Assembly (NCBI GenBank): GCA_050260415.1
Contig: JBLNCE010000145.1
Coordinates: forward strand, 1-16,195
Reading direction: 5' to 3'
DNA: 16,195 nt
Source: JBLNCE01 sp050260415
Lineage (GTDB): Bacteria; Bacillota; UBA4882; JAAYXC01
Part shown: positions 6,305 to 13,615 of the stretch, in pieces
Layout of the letters: the number at the start of each line of letters is the position of its first letter
Position numbering within the stretch: the first letter of the stretch is position 1
Translations under genes and position numbers: made by a program
The notes under the pieces: model-generated
What the model was told of the DNA's origin: nothing
Database searches by the model: none
The model's input: the letters and a program-made list of their open reading frames with translations, nothing else

Positions 6305-6763
6305 CTAGTACCAAAGCGCCACCGCGGCAAAAGCGCAGGCGCACTTCTCGACCCGGCACTCGGTCGCCTTGATCAGGATCTTGCTGACCGGGAGACCGCG
6401 CCTGACCAGGGCATCGTGGGCCATCCGGCGCACGCGTTCCTCCGCCTCCGCCTGCCTGCACCGGCCCGAGAACTCCATGATCACGCCGAATGAGTCAGGG
6501 GAAAGACCTACCGCCACCGCCGCGGCGATATGCTCGCCGGCCGTTTCGCTTTCGATGGCGCCGTACGCCGTCGGTGTCAACGACCCGGGCGGAATCGCCA
6601 GGTGCTCGACCAATTCGGCTCCGGGGGGCAGGATACTGCTCACTTTGAGCAGGTTCAGGTTGCCGATGCCGGCCGCCAGGAGAGCGTTGTCAAACGCGTT
6701 GAGTGCGGTCGGCCCCTCGGCGCTTGCGGATACAAGGGTATACTTGACTGGTGTCGGTAACAT
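6305..6763 (-). CDS. pdaD: Pyruvoyl-dependent arginine decarboxylase (proenzyme)
   Basis: This enzyme decarboxylates arginine to agmatine using a pyruvoyl group made by self-cleavage of the chain. The 152-residue product has the cleavage context KVSSILPPGA, with the scissile bond expected between Ser42 and Ser43 by analogy with the Methanocaldococcus enzyme; Ser43 would become the pyruvoyl group. The conserved acidic residue is Glu97 in IMEFSG. PTAYGAIESE (64-73) is also a family hallmark. Length matches the family (about 150-165). The C-terminus has three cysteines (ECRVEKCAC). The ATG at 6763 follows AGGAGG by 11 bases. It is first in the operon with speE and speB and has its own extended -10 promoter. 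The symbol pdaD is the usual one for this family. Confidence 0.93.
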   Translation of the reverse strand: MLPTPVKYTLVSASAEGPTALNAFDNALLAAGIGNLNLLKVSSILPPGAELVEHLAIPPGSLTPTAYGAIESETAGEHIAAAVAVGLSPDSFGVIMEFSGRCRQAEAEERVRRMAHDALVRRGLPVSKILIKATECRVEKCACAFAAVALWY

Positions 6764-6796
6764 TCCTGTATGATCCTCCTCTCGGTCAACGCAATG

Positions 6797-6825
6797 ATTA
6801 TAACAGAAACCCCCGGCGGAATAAA
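6797..6825 (-). promoter_or_regulatory. Extended -10 promoter of the polyamine operon
   Basis: The minus strand reads TGTTATAAT (6797-6805), a perfect TATAAT with the TGN extension. A weak -35, TTTATT (6820-6825), lies 17 bases upstream. Transcription would start near 6790, giving a leader of roughly 27 bases that contains the AGGAGG ribosome site. Confidence 0.65.
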
Positions 6826-6826
6826 G

Positions 6827-6846
6827 CGGATCCCCGTCTCGATCCG
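6827..6846 (-). terminator. Weak second hairpin between the terminator and the polyamine promoter
   Basis: CGGATC and GATCCG (6827-6832, 6841-6846) form a six-base stem with an eight-base loop. On the minus strand CTTTATT follows. It may back up the stronger terminator just upstream; the T-run also forms part of the -35 region, so the call is tentative. Confidence 0.35.
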
Positions 6847-6857
6847 AGGTCGGGATG

Positions 6858-6885
6858 AATAAAGACCCGCCCCAGAGGGCGGGTC
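6858..6885 (-). terminator. Intrinsic terminator of the giant secreted-protein gene
   Basis: GACCCGCCC and GGGCGGGTC (6864-6885) form a perfect nine-base, GC-rich stem with a four-base loop. On the minus strand TTTATT follows (6858-6863). It lies about 90 bases beyond the stop of the upstream gene. On the plus strand AGCTTTT follows, so it could also work in the other direction. Confidence 0.8.
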
Positions 6886-6974
6886 AGCTTTTGTCACTGT
6901 ATCATCTTGCCTCGCGATGGCGACGGGGCGAGCCGATGCGCTGGGTTCTTCCTGAACTTGGTTTGAAGCGGATT

Positions 6975-9900
6975 CTAGGACGTCAGGGCCGCGACTTCGA
7001 ACAACCTGATCTCTTGGCTCTTCTGTATGCCTTGCCAGGTAATGCGCACGGCGTCGGCGCTGAACCCGAGATCGAAGACCAGCTCCAGCACCCCGTTTCG
7101 CTGCCCTTTCGTAAAGGAAGCAATGTTGTTCCGATTTACCGCGTAGGCTTTTGCCCATTGGCCGCCCCGCCGGTACTCCACGGTGAACTCTCCCGCGGTG
7201 GCCAGCGTTAAGCCCAATCTGGCCAGGCGGTATTCCTGTCTGAATTCGACCTGCCAAACCGCCGTGCTCTGTGCGGGTGCCTGAGCAAAAGCAATCGTGG
7301 GGGCAAAATACCAATAAGTGCCCGCGTTGCCGTCGGCGGCCGCCTCGGGGCCGCACCCCGCCTTGGGGCGGATGAGCCGCGTGGCAGTGACACGGCCACC
7401 GTTCGAGGTCCTGGCCACATTCGTCCCGGGTGCCGCGCCCGGGGGCGTGGAAATCACCGGGCCGTTCCCGGACGGCGTCGGCAGGATCGGCCCCGGGCCG
7501 CCATCGTCCTTTGGACTAAAGCGGCCTTCCGCGGAGATTCCGCTGTTGCCGGCGCGATCGTAGGCCGCGATGACGAAGTAGTAGTCCCAACCGGGTTTGA
7601 GATCTTCGAGCACCACCAGGTGTTCATAGCCATAGGCGCCGGTCTCCCGGCTTCCCCTTTCCTTGGCGTTGGCGTTGTGATTCCTGCTTTCCCTGCCATA
7701 ACGGACTTCACCCCAGGAAGGTTCATTGGTCCGCCAGGTGATCTCCGCCGTATGCTTGGCCGCCCGGACCGAGATCTGCGAGATCACCGGCGGCGCGGTA
7801 TCCAGGGTAATCGTGGCCGCGACCGGCTGAGAGTAGTTGCCCGCCTGGTCGCGGAAACGGACCTGGACGCTCTTCGGCCCGTCGCCGCCTGGTAACGTGA
7901 AGTTCCGGACGGCTTGATAAGGTTCGTCCGGGGACCAACTCCGCCCGTCCGTGCTGAACGACATACCGGTCACGGCGCCGCCTTGGTCGGAAGCCGCAAG
8001 GTTCAAGGTTACTTGCGGTCTGTTGGTGAAGGCCGCGCCGCCGTTGATCTTAATCGTGCCCGTCGGGGGCGTCCGGTCGGCGGCCGCCGTGGTGAAAGAA
8101 AACTCCGGCGACGTGGCGCGGTTATCCGCCCGATCCACGGCCTCCACCACCGCGTAGTAAGTCCGCCCGGCGATAAGGCGGGAAAGCCGCACGCGGTGAT
8201 CGTAGCCGAAACCGCCGTCCTGTTGCGGCAGGAGTGTACGATCCTCCGCGCCCGATTCCCCGTAATTCCGCATGCCCGCGCCGAAGCGGACGATGCCGAA
8301 GGTTGGTTCGTCGGTACGCCAGACGATCTCCACCGTGTCCGATCCGGCCTGATCTACCGTCACGTTGCCGATCGCCGGCGAGCGGGTATCGAGGACGATG
8401 CTGTCTGAGGCGGGTTCAGAGTAGAGTCCGGCTTTGTCGCGAAATCTTGCGTAGACCGTCTTCTGCCCGTCTCCGCCGGGCAGCGTATAAGCCCGGGTCG
8501 CTTGATAAGGTTCATCTTGGCTCCAATTGCGTCCATCAACGCTGAACGACATGCTCACCACCGCTCCGCCCGGATCGGCGGCGTTCAGATTCAGGGTGAC
8601 ACGGTTGCTTTTCGTGAAACCGGCCCCGCCGTTAATCGTCACCGTACCTGTTGGACGTGTCTGATCGGCACCGGCGACGGTGATGATAAATTCCGGACTC
8701 TCAGCCCTATTGCCCGCGCGATCGATTACGGCCACCCGCGCGCGATAGGTCGCGCCAGGATCAAGGTTTGTCAAGGTCACCTGATGGTCATAGGCCGGGC
8801 CCGATTCACCCTGCCGGAATTCCGACCCCCCGCTTGACTTCCGGTAATAAACGGTGCCGGTCGTGGGTTCATCGGTGCGCCAGCGCACGGAGACCGTTCT
8901 CGGACCGGTCTGCGTCCAGGCGAGGTCGCGCGGCAGCGACGCATCAGCGTCGAGTTTGACAACAGCCCGGTATACCTGGGACTCATTGCCGCGCCCGTCC
9001 TTGTAGACGACCTGCACCTCCTTGTCCCCGCTTCCGGGCGACAGCGTCCAATACCTTCTGGTGACAAAGGTTTCCCACGGACCCCAGGCCGCATCCCCGT
9101 TTCGGAGCCGCATGCCGGCCACGCCGCTGGCGTCATCCGCCCAGAGCGTCAAGATTACCCTGGGGTCGGAGGTATGCGGCTGACCTTCATTAATCCTGAT
9201 GCCCCCGGTCGGTCCCTCGAAATCAGGCCGGGGCAGCGTCAAGCTCCCAACCGAGCTTATGGATAGGTTCCCCGCCTGGTCAAGGGCGGCGATCCGGTAA
9301 TAGAACGGACCCGGCCCGACGGGCGCGAACAAGGCGACGGTATGGTCCCTGGCTAATTCCATGCCCCGCAGCTCGCTCTGGTCCGGGGGGAAGAAGGTCG
9401 GCTGGAGGCCGATCTGTACCAGCCCGTGACTCAACTCGTCGGTGTGCCAGGAAAAAACCAGCCTTCCATCGGATTGCGGCTGCGCCGAAAGGCCGAAAAC
9501 CGCCGGCGGCTTGGTATCCAAGGTAATCTCGGCGCTAATGACGGATGATTCATTGCCGGCTACGTCCGTCAGCCGCAGGTAAACCTGCTTGGGTCCGTCG
9601 CCGGGAGCCAGGCGCCATTGTTTCGTACGGGTGAACGGTTCGCGCATGCTCCAGAGCACGCGGTCGTTGCTGAAGGACATCTCCCGGACGCCCGAGTCGT
9701 CGTCGGATGCTTCGATGGTCAGGGTGACATCGATCGATCTGGCGTACGGGGCGCCCCCGTTAATCTGAAGCCAACCCGTCGGCGGCGTCCGGTCGGGAGC
9801 CTTGACGGTCGCGAATTCGACCGGCGCGGCCTGGGCGGCATTCCCCGCTTGGTCCGTCGCGATAATGCGCGCGGCATACCTGGTCCCGGGGGACAAGCCC

Positions 9901-12119
9901 GTAACCTGCGCCGTATGCGCCATGGTAAACCCCGGGCCGACGAAGACCGTCGACCAGACCGGACCCACCTGTAATTCGAGTCTGGTCCCGGCCGCTTCAT
10001 CGGTCTGCCAGGTCAGATTGGCGGCGGTCTCGGAGACACTTGGCACGAGCACGCCATAGATGACCGGTGGCCTGGTATCAAGCGTAATGTTGGCGTTATA
10101 AACCGGCGACAGGGCCTCGCCCCGGCGGAACTGGACGGCCACCGTCTTCAGTCCGTCGCCCGGGGACAGATCCCATGAAAGGACCGGCGTCAGGGGCATC
10201 CAGTTGCTGAAGAGGCCGTCGTCGTTGCCTACCCGCACGAAGGCCCCTTGCTCCCCGCCTTCGAGCTGGCAGTGCAGCGCGACCTTTCTCTGGTTGACAT
10301 AAGCCGCGCCGCCGTTGATCGAGACCTTGCCAGCCAATGTATAGGCAGGCTGATCCAGGCGGAAGAGGACCGGGTCCGAAGTCGTGGTATTGCCGGCGGC
10401 ATCGATCATCGTAACCCGCAGGTAATACTCGCGCGGCATGAGATCTCCGAGGCTGACACGGTGCCAGAGGGTATACGCGGCCTCCTTGAACTTGAGCCCG
10501 GCGACCTCGGTACCGCCATATGGCCAGACGGTAAGCTCGGCCTTGGCCGGTTCATCGGTCGACCAGACCGCGCTGGGACCATTCCCGTCCTGCACCACGG
10601 CGCACGGGCGGACGATGGCCGGCGCGCGTTGATCCAGAGGCAGGGGTTGGGGTGTAACTCCCGTCAGGAGCAGGTCCTCGGCGCCGTCGCAGTCCGGGAT
10701 GACGTAGACGCGCTGCCCGGCGACGAGACCGCGCAGGACGACCGGGGTCAGATGCCACGGGTGCCAACGCCAACGGCGCCCGTCGCGGCTGATAAAAAGC
10801 CCTCGCAGCGAGCCGTTGCCGCCGGTTACCCAGACGAGAGCGGCTGAAACCTTGTCAGGACCGCTCACCGCTTGCACTTGCAGCCGCCACCCGGATGCCT
10901 CCCCCACCGCCTTGATGGAGACCGCCGTCTCCAGGTCCTTCTTTGCCTGTGAGCGCATCTTCAAGCGTTCATAGACCTCGGCGCGCTGGAGGTACAGGCA
11001 GGGAAGCTTGGGGCTGACTTTGAGCCCAAGGTTTAGATAACGCAGGGCTTCACTCAGCCGCTGCGATTGTTGGTAGGAGCGCCCCAGGCCGTAATAGGCC
11101 AAGCCAAGGCGCGGCCGCTTGCCGATCAACTCGCTATAGACCCTGGCCGCGCCGGCGGGGTTTTTGCCCTCTTCCTCGGCCGTGCCGCGCAGGAAAAGGA
11201 CTCCCCCGCTCAATTCGCCAAAGCCGCCCGGGTCGCCGGCGAAAGCGCTGAGAGCCCCGTTGGTGTCGCCCTTGTCAAGCAGCAACAGCCCCCGTTCCCA
11301 CTGGGGCAAGGGGTAACCGGGCGCCGCGGCGCCGGCCCGGCTCAGTTCAGCCAAGCCGGTCTCTTCGCCTCCGGCCGCCGGGGCGAGGAGCCCGCTTTGT
11401 TCCGCCCAGAGCCCCCTGGCCCATACTGGCACTTCCCGCGCCAGGATGGCCGCGGCCGCCTGCGTCCTGCCGGTCGCGGCCAAACCCTTGGCCATGGCCC
11501 ACAGGTAGGGAAGACCTTCATCCCCCGGCGGCGGCGAGACGGAACTCAAGAACGTCACGGCGCCCTGCGCATCCCCCTGCCAGAGGGCAAGAATGGCGAG
11601 GCGCAACGTCACCGCCTCCGCGAGTTCCGTCCCGGCGGACTTGATGCTTGCCAGGTATGCGCGCGCGCGTTCCGTCTCGCGCCGATCGAGACAGAGGTCG
11701 GCCAGGCCCAGGAGGGCTTGGCTGGAGTCCGCGGCGTACAGCAGAGCGCGCTGGAAGTAACTCGTGGCTTCATTGGCGCGTCCGCCGATCCAGGCCAGGC
11801 GCCCCAGGAGCACCAGCGCCTCGATCCGTGCGGGATCGGCGGTCAGGATCGCTTTTGCCCTGGCTTCCGCCTCAGCAAGATGAACCTCCTCGGCCGCGGC
11901 GGGCTTGAGCGGCACGAAGGCAGCCGCGGCGCGCGGTTCCGCCCATAGCATCGCCCGCAAGGCTGTCTGGCTGGTCAATCCCCCTAATTCCGCCTCCTGT
12001 CCGGCGGCGGTAAGTTCGTCCAGGGGAATCGCGGCTATTCCGGGAGCGGCGTTCACCCCCGCCGCCACCGCCAGAATCAGGGCCACCCAAAGGAGCGCCC
12101 TCTTTCCCGCTTCGCGCAT
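6975..12119 (-). CDS. Giant secreted TPR / fibronectin III / Ig-like repeat protein with C-terminal discoidin-like domain
   Basis: The product has about 1714 residues. Residues 1-24 (MREAGKRALLWVALILAVAAG..VNA) form a signal peptide with an A-x-A type site. Residues about 85-400 are helical TPR-like repeats. From about 497 to 1535 there are six fibronectin III modules (marker TDEP/TNEP followed by an aromatic-turn strand and DRAGN) alternating with five Ig-like modules (marker INGG, a GDG-x-K-x-V strand, then DxAGN and LDT). The INGG markers recur every 186-196 residues. A proline/glycine linker follows, and residues about 1566-1711 resemble an F5/8 type C (discoidin) domain (NVAR..., AADGNAGTYW). 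There is no LPXTG, SLH or C-terminal membrane segment, so it is probably released or held by carbohydrate binding. The start at 12119 is chosen because GGAGG lies nine bases upstream; in-frame starts at 12137 (TTG) and 12128 have no proper spacing. A role in cell-surface or polysaccharide binding is inference. Confidence 0.9.
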   Translation of the reverse strand: MREAGKRALLWVALILAVAAGVNAAPGIAAIPLDELTAAGQEAELGGLTSQTALRAMLWAEPRAAAAFVPLKPAAAEEVHLAEAEARAKAILTADPARIEALVLLGRLAWIGGRANEATSYFQRALLYAADSSQALLGLADLCLDRRETERARAYLASIKSAGTELAEAVTLRLAILALWQGDAQGAVTFLSSVSPPPGDEGLPYLWAMAKGLAATGRTQAAAAILAREVPVWARGLWAEQSGLLAPAAGGEETGLAELSRAGAAAPGYPLPQWERGLLLLDKGDTNGALSAFAGDPGGFGELSGGVLFLRGTAEEEGKNPAGAARVYSELIGKRPRLGLAYYGLGRSYQQSQRLSEALRYLNLGLKVSPKLPCLYLQRAEVYERLKMRSQAKKDLETAVSIKAVGEASGWRLQVQAVSGPDKVSAALVWVTGGNGSLRGLFISRDGRRWRWHPWHLTPVVLRGLVAGQRVYVIPDCDGAEDLLLTGVTPQPLPLDQRAPAIVRPCAVVQDGNGPSAVWSTDEPAKAELTVWPYGGTEVAGLKFKEAAYTLWHRVSLGDLMPREYYLRVTMIDAAGNTTTSDPVLFRLDQPAYTLAGKVSINGGAAYVNQRKVALHCQLEGGEQGAFVRVGNDDGLFSNWMPLTPVLSWDLSPGDGLKTVAVQFRRGEALSPVYNANITLDTRPPVIYGVLVPSVSETAANLTWQTDEAAGTRLELQVGPVWSTVFVGPGFTMAHTAQVTGLSPGTRYAARIIATDQAGNAAQAAPVEFATVKAPDRTPPTGWLQINGGAPYARSIDVTLTIEASDDDSGVREMSFSNDRVLWSMREPFTRTKQWRLAPGDGPKQVYLRLTDVAGNESSVISAEITLDTKPPAVFGLSAQPQSDGRLVFSWHTDELSHGLVQIGLQPTFFPPDQSELRGMELARDHTVALFAPVGPGPFYYRIAALDQAGNLSISSVGSLTLPRPDFEGPTGGIRINEGQPHTSDPRVILTLWADDASGVAGMRLRNGDAAWGPWETFVTRRYWTLSPGSGDKEVQVVYKDGRGNESQVYRAVVKLDADASLPRDLAWTQTGPRTVSVRWRTDEPTTGTVYYRKSSGGSEFRQGESGPAYDHQVTLTNLDPGATYRARVAVIDRAGNRAESPEFIITVAGADQTRPTGTVTINGGAGFTKSNRVTLNLNAADPGGAVVSMSFSVDGRNWSQDEPYQATRAYTLPGGDGQKTVYARFRDKAGLYSEPASDSIVLDTRSPAIGNVTVDQAGSDTVEIVWRTDEPTFGIVRFGAGMRNYGESGAEDRTLLPQQDGGFGYDHRVRLSRLIAGRTYYAVVEAVDRADNRATSPEFSFTTAAADRTPPTGTIKINGGAAFTNRPQVTLNLAASDQGGAVTGMSFSTDGRSWSPDEPYQAVRNFTLPGGDGPKSVQVRFRDQAGNYSQPVAATITLDTAPPVISQISVRAAKHTAEITWRTNEPSWGEVRYGRESRNHNANAKERGSRETGAYGYEHLVVLEDLKPGWDYYFVIAAYDRAGNSGISAEGRFSPKDDGGPGPILPTPSGNGPVISTPPGAAPGTNVARTSNGGRVTATRLIRPKAGCGPEAAADGNAGTYWYFAPTIAFAQAPAQSTAVWQVEFRQEYRLARLGLTLATAGEFTVEYRRGGQWAKAYAVNRNNIASFTKGQRNGVLELVFDLGFSADAVRITWQGIQKSQEIRLFEVAALTS
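7515..10631 (-). repeat. Alternating FN3 / Ig-like module array within the giant gene
   Basis: The modules run in the order FN3, then five (Ig-like + FN3) pairs. Pair length is 186, 189, 186 and 196 codons measured between INGG/INEG markers, and 185-195 codons measured between TDEP-type markers. The last two Ig-like modules are the most alike (for example DGRNWSQDEPYQATRAYTLP against DGRSWSPDEPYQAVRNFTLP), which points to a recent duplication of about 588 bases. The first Ig-like module has lost the usual DxAGN (it reads RRGEALS). Confidence 0.85.
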
Positions 12120-12179
12120 CGCAAGCATCCTCCCCAAGCCTGAAGTTGATTTGGATTTTTCCCTTACAAGGGGTGCGAT

Positions 12180-13334
12180 TTATGTACCCTGAATGTTCTC
12201 CCCGAGGATCGCCATCAGATCCTCTTGGCTGACCGGCCGTGGGTTCGCGGCCAGTGAGGGGGAGAGCGCGGCCTGCCGGACGATCTCGGGGAAGTCCTTT
12301 GCGGACAGCCCTAGATCGCCCAGCGCGGCAGGGATTCCCAGACGTCTATTGAGCGCCATGACGTGCCTGATTGCGGCGGCGGCCCGGTCGAAGACATCCC
12401 CGCCCCCGGCGGCACCCCAGATCTCGGCCAGGCGCGCGTACTTCTCGTGGCATACCCGCAGGTTGAAACGCATGATTTGCGGCAGCAGAACGCCGCAGAT
12501 CAATCCGTGCGGCTGATTGTAGAGCGATCCGATCGGGTGCGCCAGTCCGTGCACGGCGCCCAGGCGCGCGTTGGCCAGGGCAATGCCGGCGAGCAGGCTC
12601 GCCTTGGCCAAGGCCGCGCGGGCTTCACGATCGCCACCGTCGGTATACGCGCGCTGCAGATATAATAGGATCAGCCGCGCGGCTTCGAGGGCGATCACGT
12701 CGGTCAACTCATTGGCCCCGCGCGAGCAGAATGATTCGACCGCGTGCGAAAGGGCATCCAGACCACTGTAGGCCGTCCGTTTCGGCGGCAGACCCTCCGT
12801 CAGCAGCGGGTCGATGACCGCGGCCCGCGCGTGCATATGGCCGCTCCTGATGCTCTGCTTGATCCGGGTCTCCTGGTCGATGAGGACCGCGTTGGCGGTG
12901 GCTTCCGCGCCCGAACCGGCCGTCGTCGGCATCGCGATCCAGGGCAGGCCGGGGCCGGGTAAGGCCGCGCCCCCGAAGAAGTCCGCGGCCGGCCGGCCGG
13001 TCGGCAAGACGATCGCCGCCGCCTTGGCCGCGTCCAGACAGCTGCCGCCGCCCAAACCCACGAGGACTTCAGCGCCATGCGCGCGGGCCTCGGCGATCAC
13101 CCGGTCCACGATCGCGAGCGTAGGTTCACGGTCCACAACCGCGGCGGAAGCGGCTTTGAATCCCTCGGTCTCGAGCTTCTGCGTCAACGCTCCCGCCAGG
13201 TCCGACAGAGCGCCCGGACCAGTCACCACCAGGACCGTGCGACCGTATGCGCGGGCAATCCCGGGCAAATCGGCCGCGCGGCCGGGGCCGAAGAACAACG
13301 CGGTGGGGATAGCCAGGCTAGGTTTGACGGTCAT
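12180..13334 (-). CDS. Iron-containing (group III) alcohol dehydrogenase
   Basis: This is an NAD(P)-dependent metal alcohol dehydrogenase acting in the cytoplasm on an unknown alcohol, aldehyde or diol. The product has 384 residues, the normal family length. It shows the nucleotide loop GGGSCLDAAKA (95-105), PTTAGSGAEAT (136-146), and metal ligands Asp193 and His197 in DALSHAVES and His262 and His276 in VHGLAHPIG...QPHG, spaced exactly as in FucO. The start at 13334 gives the usual N-terminus ending FFGPG, with GGTGA five bases upstream. An in-frame ATG at 13370 with GGAGG eleven bases upstream is a credible alternative adding 12 residues. It is 60 bases upstream of the giant secreted-protein gene on the same strand and may be co-transcribed with it; no clear promoter or terminator lies in that gap. 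Confidence 0.92.
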   Translation of the reverse strand: MTVKPSLAIPTALFFGPGRAADLPGIARAYGRTVLVVTGPGALSDLAGALTQKLETEGFKAASAAVVDREPTLAIVDRVIAEARAHGAEVLVGLGGGSCLDAAKAAAIVLPTGRPAADFFGGAALPGPGLPWIAMPTTAGSGAEATANAVLIDQETRIKQSIRSGHMHARAAVIDPLLTEGLPPKRTAYSGLDALSHAVESFCSRGANELTDVIALEAARLILLYLQRAYTDGGDREARAALAKASLLAGIALANARLGAVHGLAHPIGSLYNQPHGLICGVLLPQIMRFNLRVCHEKYARLAEIWGAAGGGDVFDRAAAAIRHVMALNRRLGIPAALGDLGLSAKDFPEIVRQAALSPSLAANPRPVSQEDLMAILGENIQGT

Positions 13335-13479
13335 GCATCTCACCCCATTTCCGAAAGACTTCGGCGGCATCCCCGGCTAATCCTCCGTCGACCCGAGGTG
13401 GTCGTTCCCCGCCCCCCGCCTCTACCTGGTTTGACGCCCCGGACGCCCACTTAGTTCCCCTTGGGAGGTATTCCTCAGA

Positions 13480-13508
13480 TTGACGGTGGGACCGTAATCC
13501 GGTAGAAT
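13480..13508 (+). promoter_or_regulatory. Sigma70-type promoter of the alpha-oxoamine synthase gene
   Basis: TTGACG (13480-13485) and TAGAAT (13503-13508) are separated by exactly 17 bases; each differs from consensus at one position. A small dyad ACCG-N5-CGGT (13491-13503) sits in the spacer. Transcription would start near 13515, leaving a leader of about 100 bases before the start codon. Confidence 0.65.
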
Positions 13509-13615
13509 ATCAAGAGCAAGCAGATGCACGCGCGGATAACGGATAAAGCGGTGACGCTCATGCATACGAATAGGCGTACAAGCTCTGCTGCAGGCGTTTG
13601 GAGGATGATGCCCCC

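Noticed and set aside
7515..10631. CRISPR-like or transposon repeats suggested by periodicity
   Set aside because: The period follows codons and protein modules of one open frame; repeats are diverged coding modules, not direct repeats with spacers.
11067..11948. 293-codon plus-strand frame opposite the TPR region of the giant gene
   Set aside because: Antisense shadow; no ribosome site and composition typical of a mirrored GC-rich gene.
13335..13479. Promoter for the Fe-dependent alcohol dehydrogenase on the minus strand
   Set aside because: No pair of hexamers with reasonable spacing was found in the GC-rich stretch.
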